A stretch of DNA of 64,000 nt from Stenogyne calaminthoides (Eukaryota; Streptophyta; Magnoliopsida; Lamiales; Lamiaceae), in NCBI GenBank assembly GCA_037126765.1, contig JBBCBC010000016.1:16108728-16172727 (forward strand), read 5' to 3'. A program made the translations under genes and the position numbers. Shown piece by piece: positions 57,222 through 64,000 of the stretch (position 1 is the first letter of the stretch; each line of letters begins with the position of its first letter). Below the pieces are notes generated by a model. The model had not been told where the DNA came from and did no database searches. It saw nothing but the letters and a program-made list of their open reading frames with translations.

Positions 57222-58243
57222 TATTTAATTCATGTTTTTAATTCAACATAATTCATGTAATTGTATATTTATAGCAGCAACTTTATAGAAATAACGAAAA
57301 ATATCATTTTTTTTTTCATGTAATGTGTATATTTATTTTTTCATTTAATGTGTATATTTATTTTTTCAACTGTAAATTGATAATTGATAAATATTAACTG
57401 AACTATAATAAAGTTCATAACAAAATAACTATTACTTTTCCATGAATGAACTAATATTCTTCAATGAATGAACTAATACTTTTCATTTGATGAACTAATC
57501 CTATCTCACCAAACAACTATAATACTTTTCAATAAAAGAACTAATACTTTATAACTAAATAATTAATACTTTTTAAATTAATCATATAATATTAGTTAAT
57601 ATATATATTTAATAAATTAATCATATAATATTAGTTAATATATATATTTAATTAATGAAATAATTAATTTTGATTAATAATGAATAAATTATAAATTAAT
57701 TAAAAAATAAAAATAAAAAATTAATCCGTTGACTACGCTGACAGATATTCGCGTTAATATATGCCTTCTATTTGACCATGCAAGCGTTGACCATCGAAAT
57801 AATGTCGCTTGGGTCATGCGACAGCAGACGACGGCAGAAACCTCAAATCAGTTAGTTTATATGTGGATATAGCAATTATCCTCGAGAGTCTGGCCATTAA
57901 TTTCTCATTATAGATAATTGGTGGGTCATTCAATCGCGTGTCCAACACTAAAAACGATAGAATTATCTTCTGCTGGTAGATTTCCACACAAGGTCAGTGC
58001 AAGTTTATGCCCTGTTTCATTAGGAATTTTAAGTAGGAAGAAATTTTAAATTTATGTTAAATTATGTAAGAGTGAATGATGTTATAATTTTATTTTATAA
58101 TTGTTGGGTGTGATTGTAATAATTGGATGATGTGAATTATGATTTAAATATATTAAAATGTCAGGAGAGATAATTGATTGTATTTGATGTAACCGTAAGG
58201 TTACAGTTGTTGCAATGAACTTGTGTGGAGAAAAAATGTTAGG
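57222..58243. other. AT-rich DNA downstream of the transposase gene
   Basis: Contains ACTAATACTTT-like phrases (57440-57570) resembling those upstream of the gene pair, and a perfect 39-bp tandem duplication (57575-57613 and 57614-57652). A small hairpin GTAACC-GTAA-GGTTAC lies near 58190. No coding evidence. Confidence 0.55.
57575..57652. repeat. Perfect 39-bp tandem duplication
   Basis: AAATTAATCATATAATATTA and the following 19 bases occur twice back to back with no mismatch. Confidence 0.9.
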
Positions 58244-58249
58244 AGAAAA

Positions 58250-58890
58250 TTTTTTTTGGTCTCATAATTTTCCTGTAATTCGTTTTTTGTCTCAAAAATT
58301 TTAATTATCCAATTATGGTCCCAAAACTATCTCGATTGTCCAATTTTGGTCTCATTTCGCTAGAAAACATAAAGTTTTATCTTTTTTTATCAGTCACGTG
58401 CTTGTTAAAATTTGGGTTTCCCGAGCTCGTAGTTAACGTGGACGCTAAAAATTCATTTTTTCCGCCCATACGTGAAATTTTCGGGGTAATTACTGGCAGA
58501 TACAAAATTTTGAGAAAACTTACTAGCAGGTACAAACGAGATTGTATATATAGTCAAAATTGCATTTGAAAGTGCAATTGTACCTACATATATGCAACCA
58601 TTTTGTACCTGCTAGTAAGTTTTTTTAAAAATTGTACCTATCAGTAATTTCCCCGAAATTTTCTTGTTCTTCTAATTTTTTAGAAAAATGAACTTTTCTT
58701 TTAACAATCAGTTTTCACGTCAGCTACGGTCTCGAAAACCCAGAATTTTAACCGATACGTAATTTGCGCATGACCGAAAATGATAAAATTTTCTATTTTT
58801 GGACACCAAAATAGTTAGGGGACCAAAATTGAATAGTTAAATTTTTTGGGATAAAAAATAAATTACATAAAAGTTCTCGGGTCTTTCAAA
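58250..58890. mobile_element. Fold-back MITE with arms of about 220 bp
   Basis: The left arm (58250-58470) and the right arm (58665-58890) are inverted and similar throughout, including CCAATTTTGGTC-type motifs and GGGTTTYCGAG. The centre is occupied by a second MITE. Outer ends are blurred, and I could not fix a target duplication. Confidence 0.7.
58483..58654. mobile_element. 172-bp MITE nested in the fold-back element
   Basis: Inverted ends starting GGGGTAATTACTGGC and, reversed, GGGGAAATTACTGAT, both followed by ACTTACTAGCAGGTAC. Perfect 9-bp duplication GAAATTTTC at 58474-58482 and 58655-58663, which fits a Mutator-type MITE. Confidence 0.88.
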
Positions 58891-59126
58891 TTATATTATA
58901 AGGCTTGAACATTCAGTTTTTGTGGAACCAAGGGAATAGGCCTTATATATGACAAGCCCTTTTATGAAATAAACTATGCAATGTTTTTTATGAATCTTGC
59001 TAATCTTATGTGCAATGTTCAAATTTGAGGGAAAAATTAAGAATATTATCCCCAGAGTTAGCTTATAAAACAACTATATATGCATCAAAGTTAAAAAGTA
59101 ATTTATAATAACCGATGCATGCATAT

Positions 59127-59347
59127 ATTCCCGCCCCCACTCTTCACTAATACGTATTTATCCACGTGGACTTCCAATTATATCTCTTTCCAAATTTTAT
59201 TGATAACATAAATTGTTGTCATGTAGGGTGAAACTTATTCTTGCCCTCACCCTTTACTAGTACGTATTTCTCCACGTGGCTTTCCAGTTATATCTATTTT
59301 CAAATTTTATTGATATCCTGCATTGTTGTCATACTGGGTGAAACTTA
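59127..59347 (+). repeat. 110-bp tandem duplication, each unit with a G-box
   Basis: Units 59127-59236 and 59237-59347 share CTAATACGTATTT-like, CAAATTTTATTGATA and GGGTGAAACTTA. Each holds the palindrome CCACGTGG (59162-59169 and 59272-59279). A GATGCATGCAT (RY-type) motif lies just upstream at 59114. Confidence 0.85.
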
Positions 59348-59729
59348 GACATAATAATTGACAAAGAAGTAAAAGTAGTTCTATATGGATCTGAATCTTA
59401 CAAAGAAAACAAACTTGTTGAAAAGACGCATTCCTTGCATTTAAGAATCATGAATCACAACTTTGCAAGAAGTTAGCTTTCAAAGGAAAAAGCATTTTTG
59501 GTCATGTTAATCAATTTAGGTAGCTTCTTGTGAATGATCCCTGAAGACGTCTGTTCACCAGGTAAGCCATAATCTCCCAAAACTTTTATTATCTACGAAC
59601 AACATGGAAAACGTCATTTGGTGGGATAACTTTTATTATCTACGTACAATCACTCACATCCAACTTCCTTATTTACACTTGTTCCTATGAATTTGTCATT
59701 AATTATATATATACATGGGTATATGAATT

Positions 59730-62700
59730 GGCGGAGAAATTGGGCTGGGCGGGTCTGTAGCCATATACGATTTTTGGGGAAAAAAAAAATTTACCATTAA
59801 AAAAAAAAAATTAAACTTACATCAAATGAACTTGCGATCTCGGGCCTAATGTTAGAACGCTTCACCACTAGGTCGCTTGTGTCTTTGGTAATAAATTGCA
59901 AATTATAAATATATATGTTAAATAATTTAAAATTTGAACTAAATTAAAAATTTGAAGCCCTAACCTCATTCCAAAAAAAAATACATTGGATTTCCTTTTT
60001 AATATTCGTTCCGTTCATTGGAATCGCCTCCTCCCTCTGTCACGGCGCCCATCAATTTCTCCTCTTATCTCTTCAAGACTTGATTCCTTTCAATTGTTGG
60101 GGTAAATTTTTGAATGCTTCCATAGTTTTGTGTTCTTCTTTATTTTGGTGCATAGTTTTGTGTTGTTCTATTTGAGAACATTTCACTAAATTTTGGTGCA
60201 TAGTTTTGGGGCAAGAATTTTGAGGAGAATTTTATATATGCTAATGTAGTGCGTCTGCTGAGGAGAGAATTTTGAGGAGAATTTTTGGGGCAAGAATTTT
60301 GAGGAGAATTTTATATATGCAGTGTGTTGTCAAGTAACAACTAACTACTTATTTCTTATGTTGCACACAAGTCAATGCAGTGAGTGGATCATGCACCATT
60401 TTCAATTAGATTTCTCAAATATTGATACTAGTGTTTTAATATTTATATAATTACATTGGAGTTTAAGTTTGGGGAAGTAGTATATTGGAGTTTGGAGATG
60501 AGTGCTAAAAATATAACATAATATATAATTTTGTAATAGGTGATGGATAATCGAGAAGCGAAGAAAGGGAAAACTATCAAGTCACTCTTCATTAACTTCA
60601 AACGGAAGGAACCTATGACAAGTGAAGAGCATCTTACATCTAACAATAGTGTAGCTCATACGATGTTCAACCTCCTCAATCACAAAGAATTGAAATTGAT
60701 CTTAATTCATTTGGCGTGATCCGTTTAAGCGTATTTCAATTTGTGAACATAGTTAATCAACGAGATGAAATAAGGAGAGCTTACATGAAAATGGGAGCAT
60801 TTCAACCCAATTTGGATGAATATAAGCCAACATTTGATGGAATTGAGAATCAATCCATTTTTCAATTTTTTTAGGAACTCACCCTCAAACCATTTGCGTA
60901 TTGCTTTTCGGTGCTTCATATTTGATAATTTGAATAACAAATTCGTTGTGCATTTACTTTGGGTGGGTTCGATAGTTTCAAACGGGGAAGAGGTGTTAGT
61001 TTTTTAAAACATGTGGGGATGTCGATTCACAAACAAAAGCGGTGGTTTACATGAACTCTCTAAAGAATGTCTCTCAAAGATATTGACAAAGCAATTAATT
61101 TGGAAGAGGTAAAGAGAAATAAATGCGGGTTATGACTACAATTAAGTGTCTTCAATATCTTACTTTGCAAGCATGTGCTTTGAGAGGGCATGATGAGTGG
61201 TATCTTCCAAAAATCGAGGTAATCTCATTGAATTGATAAAGCTTTTGGGAGAGATGAATACGAAATTAATGAAGTTGTTTTAGAGAATGCTCCTTTAAAT
61301 GCTAAGTATATATGGAAGCAGTTCAAAAAGAATTTTGAGCATCTTTGGTATCGGGTGAGAAACATGAGGAGATTGGTGATTCAAAATTTTAGTTGATGAA
61401 GCTAAAGATGTATCTAACAAAAAACGGATGGCTATTGTGTTAAGAATGTTAATGGTATTTTGTTTTCTTGACATTGTACATGTTAAAGATACTCTTTCTT
61501 TGAAAATTTTGAAGAAAGAAATATGTCTTGTGTTGAGTCGACATAACCCGCAAATATGCAATATCTTGGGGTCAAGGGAAACGATGGAGCTAGCAATATG
61601 GGTGGTGTATGGAATGGATTACAAGCCCCTTTTTTGAGAGAGATTGCCCTTATGCATATCATGTTCATTGCTTTGCTCATCGGTTGCAATTAGCATTAAT
61701 TCTTTGTCAGAGGTTACGACAAGTTTATTGTTTCTTTTCAAGCTTGAAGAAGATCGTAAATATTGTTGGTGCTTCTCTAAAGCGTCATGCGAATACAATC
61801 GCTCAATTTATCAAAAAAGATATTCTGAGGGAGATGAAATAAGCAGAGGTGCTAATCAAATGGGTGCATTGTCATGTCGTTGGAGTTCTCATTTTGATTC
61901 CACGTGTAGTTTGATTGATATGCCGGTGATTTACAAAGATATGTCGGATGAGGGTTCTTCTTACGATACAAGTGGTGAAGCTTATGGGTGTTTGATGGTA
62001 ATGAGATCTTTTGAGTTTGTATTCATTCTACACTTGATGAATAAAATTTTGGGACTTTCGGATAATCTTTGCAAACAAAAGTCTCTTGATATCTTGAATG
62101 CAATGGATCTTGTCTCAAGCACAAAAAAGTTTACTTAACTTGTTGAGGGATGAAGGTTTCATTGTCTTCTAGCACATGTTGAGTCGGGTTTGTAGAGATT
62201 ATCACATTGTCATACCAAATATGGATGATCACAGTATGTTCATGTCAACAAGTGGATGTTATCACGTTTGGACATCATTACCAATTTGATGTCTTTAACG
62301 AGGCAATAAATTCAAGTGAATGAAATTTAGGTTCAATGATGAATGGAACTTCTTAAGCTTAGTGTTGCCTTGGATCCAGAAAAGACAACTTCGGGTTATT
62401 TAACTGTGAAGATCATATTTATGATCTGTTGATAAATTTTATCCCGATGATTTTCTTGATCAAGAAATCGTTGTTTGAGAGTTGAATTCTGACATTACAA
62501 AGTTGATATGTTTTCTAATGAAAGTTTTCAGAATTTATCAACTATTTACGAATTATCGAAGTTGGTCGAGATAAACAAAGGCGGAATCGTATACTATGAT
62601 TTTGAGGTTGATTCATCTTGTTTTGACACTTTTTATTATCTGAAAGCGGGCACAACAATGAAGCATGTGAAGAGTGTTCTTGAAACAAAATGGAGAGTGA

Positions 62701-62870
62701 TTAATCGATTCTATGGTTATCTACATTGAGAGAGAACTATTTGAAGACATTGATCATGATTCACATCGATGAATTTTATCGGATAAAGAATTTACACTTA
62801 TGTAAAAAAAAAAAAATATTATCTTGATTTATTTGTCATTAATTATATATTTTAACTGGATCCGCCCTTG
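59730..62870 (+). mobile_element. Decayed hAT element
   Basis: The right end TGGATCCGCCCTTG resembles the hAT terminus CTGGATCCGCCACTG. The left side starts GGCGGAGAAATTGGGCTGGG. Both sides are flanked by TATGAATT (59722-59729 and 62871-62878), an 8-bp repeat. The flanks also share a longer direct repeat (TTTGTCATTAATTATATAT on the outer left and inner right), so the boundaries may reflect tandem copies rather than one clean insertion. Confidence 0.6.
60541..62790 (+). pseudogene. hAT transposase of the ZMYM1-like / DUF4371 type, remnant
   Basis: Fragments in family order across all three frames. The start is MDNREAKKGKTIKSLF, then INQRDEIRRAYMKMG-like near 60760. YLTLQACALRGHDEW lies near 61160, VLENAPLNAKYI near 61275, and KKRMAIVLRMLMVFCFLDIV at about 61420. 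RDCPYAYHVHCFAHRLQLAL (about 61640) is the most typical block. RWSSHFDSTCSLIDM follows near 61880, and GLSDNLCKQKSLDILNAMDL near 62050. TTMKHVKSVLETKWRV near 62670 belongs to the C-terminal hAT dimerisation region. Many frameshifts and stops; TTF-type zinc ligands are not visible. Non-functional. Confidence 0.85.
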
Positions 62871-62878
62871 TATGAATT

Positions 62879-63822
62879 GGTGAGAAATTGGAAAGAGGGA
62901 TGTAGCTTGATAGATGATAAAATCATAAAAAAATGTATAAATTAAATACTATAATCAATATATATATATATATATATAAGTATTTGCAAAAAAAAAAAAA
63001 CTTGCACACCCTTTGGTTATGGTGGATCAGCCACTGGACACTTACTTTCAACTCCCGCAAACACTATGTATGAATCCCAATTATGTTCCTAATAATGGAA
63101 TAGCTAATTTCTCTTTCCCAAATTAAGAGCAAACCCAATCGAAAAACTTTTCTAGGAAATAGAATTATCATTTTTGGCGGATTGCTAGAAATATGACATT
63201 ATTTAGGATACGATGCATATGCATCCTCTCCTTAATTATGGGTACTTTTGTTGAAAAGTAAAGCGTACTTTTGAAAACTAGGAGGAGGAAAAAGATGTGT
63301 GGAGTAATGAGTGACATTTTCTATAATATTTTGTCAAAAATAGGATAAAAATTATGTGTAGCGGAATTAATTTTTTCATTTGTGCACGAGGAAACTTATC
63401 GTGGGACATATATAAAAGGAAAGTAGGAAACTTATAGAAGAATAGAGGGAGTATAATTTACTTTGTACGTTGAAAAGATCTAGATCTACTACCCGTACAT
63501 GAGATTAATTTGTGAACATGCGATCTAAAGTGATTCATTTATTTATTCGTGTAGCATATTTCAATTATTTAGGAATAAAGGCTCCGTTTGTTTGTTTATT
63601 TTTTTAGAAAGATCTAATAATACAATTCATACATGGAAAAAAACAACAAACCAATTAATATATTTTATATTTTTTTCTCGAATTTAGAAATAATAAATGC
63701 TCTAGAAAAAGATATTTTTCAAATAAGTCTTTGGTTATGTTATATAGACATGATTGAGCCTAATATGGAATTCTTCCTTATATAGATACATTTTGAAATT
63801 TAATTATTTTATATATAATCCT
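62879..63822. other. AT-rich DNA before the right-hand promoter
   Basis: No gene. It includes a (TA)n run (about 62958-62978), a perfect 14-bp palindrome GATGCATATGCATC (63212-63225) and a lone Stowaway-like end (GAGGGAGTA, about 63445-63453) without a visible partner. Confidence 0.5.
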
Positions 63823-63920
63823 CAGCCCATGAAATAAAATTAAGTCCATTATATAAGGTTACAAGCCCAATGCCTGACAAAACCCTACCCGTCAAAACCC
63901 TAATTTCCCCCAGCCGCCCA
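63823..63920 (+). promoter_or_regulatory. Telo-box plus site-II promoter of a probable translation/ribosome gene
   Basis: AAAACCCTA occurs twice (63879-63887 and 63894-63902). GCCCA site-II elements lie at about 63824, 63865 and 63915, and TATATAA at 63850-63856. This combination is characteristic of plant ribosomal-protein and other growth-related genes. The transcribed region should lie to the right; an ATG at 63995 (AAAAATGGAT) is a possible start, but too little sequence remains to tell. Confidence 0.6.
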
Positions 63921-64000
63921 ATAACACAATTCATACATTGATTTTCATTGTTTTCAAATATAGATAAATGTGATAAGAAAGGTGGTTTTCAAAAATGGAT

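Noticed and set aside
63995..64000. ATG near the right edge as a gene start
   Set aside because: Only six bases remain, so reading frame and gene cannot be judged; mentioned only with the promoter.

Overview
The window is nuclear DNA of a flowering plant, most likely a eudicot. Evidence: spliced plant genes with GT-AG introns, plant-type LTR retrotransposons with TGGTATCAGAGC primer sites, and Stowaway, CACTA, hAT and Mutator-like elements in AT-rich DNA. I cannot name the species. Host genes are confined to the edges. At the left are the last four exons of a MAP65 microtubule-bundling protein gene (80-1687, +) and, convergent with it, a small intronless histone-fold gene of the NF-YC13 / DNA polymerase epsilon type (2185-2598, -) with E2F-like promoter sites. 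At the right edge (63823-63920) is a telo-box plus site-II promoter typical of translation genes, whose gene lies mostly outside the window.

From 3606 to 43114 the DNA is a nest of transposons between two CACTA-type ends. It holds a LINE remnant (3770-4830, -), a Ty3/gypsy LTR with the start of gag (4832-6299), and a decayed Ty1/copia element (family B) spread over 6300-26640. That element was later hit by a GRF-zinc-finger Mutator-like element (6837-8801), a small hAT element (9791-10581), a second Mutator-like element (11009-12541) and a complete family A copia element (15147-24385, target duplication ATAAC). Then come an inverted family B LTR (about 26740-28187), two solo family A LTRs in opposite orientation (29157-30846 and 32128-33837), and a second family B copia element (35658-42634, target duplication TAAAC). 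The last one carries an unexpected internal copy of its own 5' flanking DNA.

From 43115 to 48018 there is repeat-rich DNA with two MITEs and another solo family A LTR (-), itself hit by an 849-bp mini-CACTA element with about 20 GTAACAC-type motifs. From 48491 to 57221 lies a divergent gene pair: a five-exon plant-mobile-domain gene (-) and a multi-exon FAR1/Mutator-like transposase fused to an OTU cysteine-protease domain (+). Both carry isolated in-frame stops, and the transposase gene is split by a solo LTR with a perfect GAACC target duplication. The rest (57222-63800) holds nested MITEs, a 110-bp tandem repeat with G-boxes and a decayed hAT transposase of the ZMYM1-like type.

Most protein-like stretches are therefore transposon-derived and broken. 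The only host genes that look intact are the MAP65 3' end and the NF-YC13-like gene. The most interesting points are the PMD plus OTU-transposase pair, the rearranged family B element with three copies of its target duplication, and two family B copies that share the same gag lesion. Exon boundaries, repeat limits and family names were assigned by eye from sequence and memory of the families; no database search was run.
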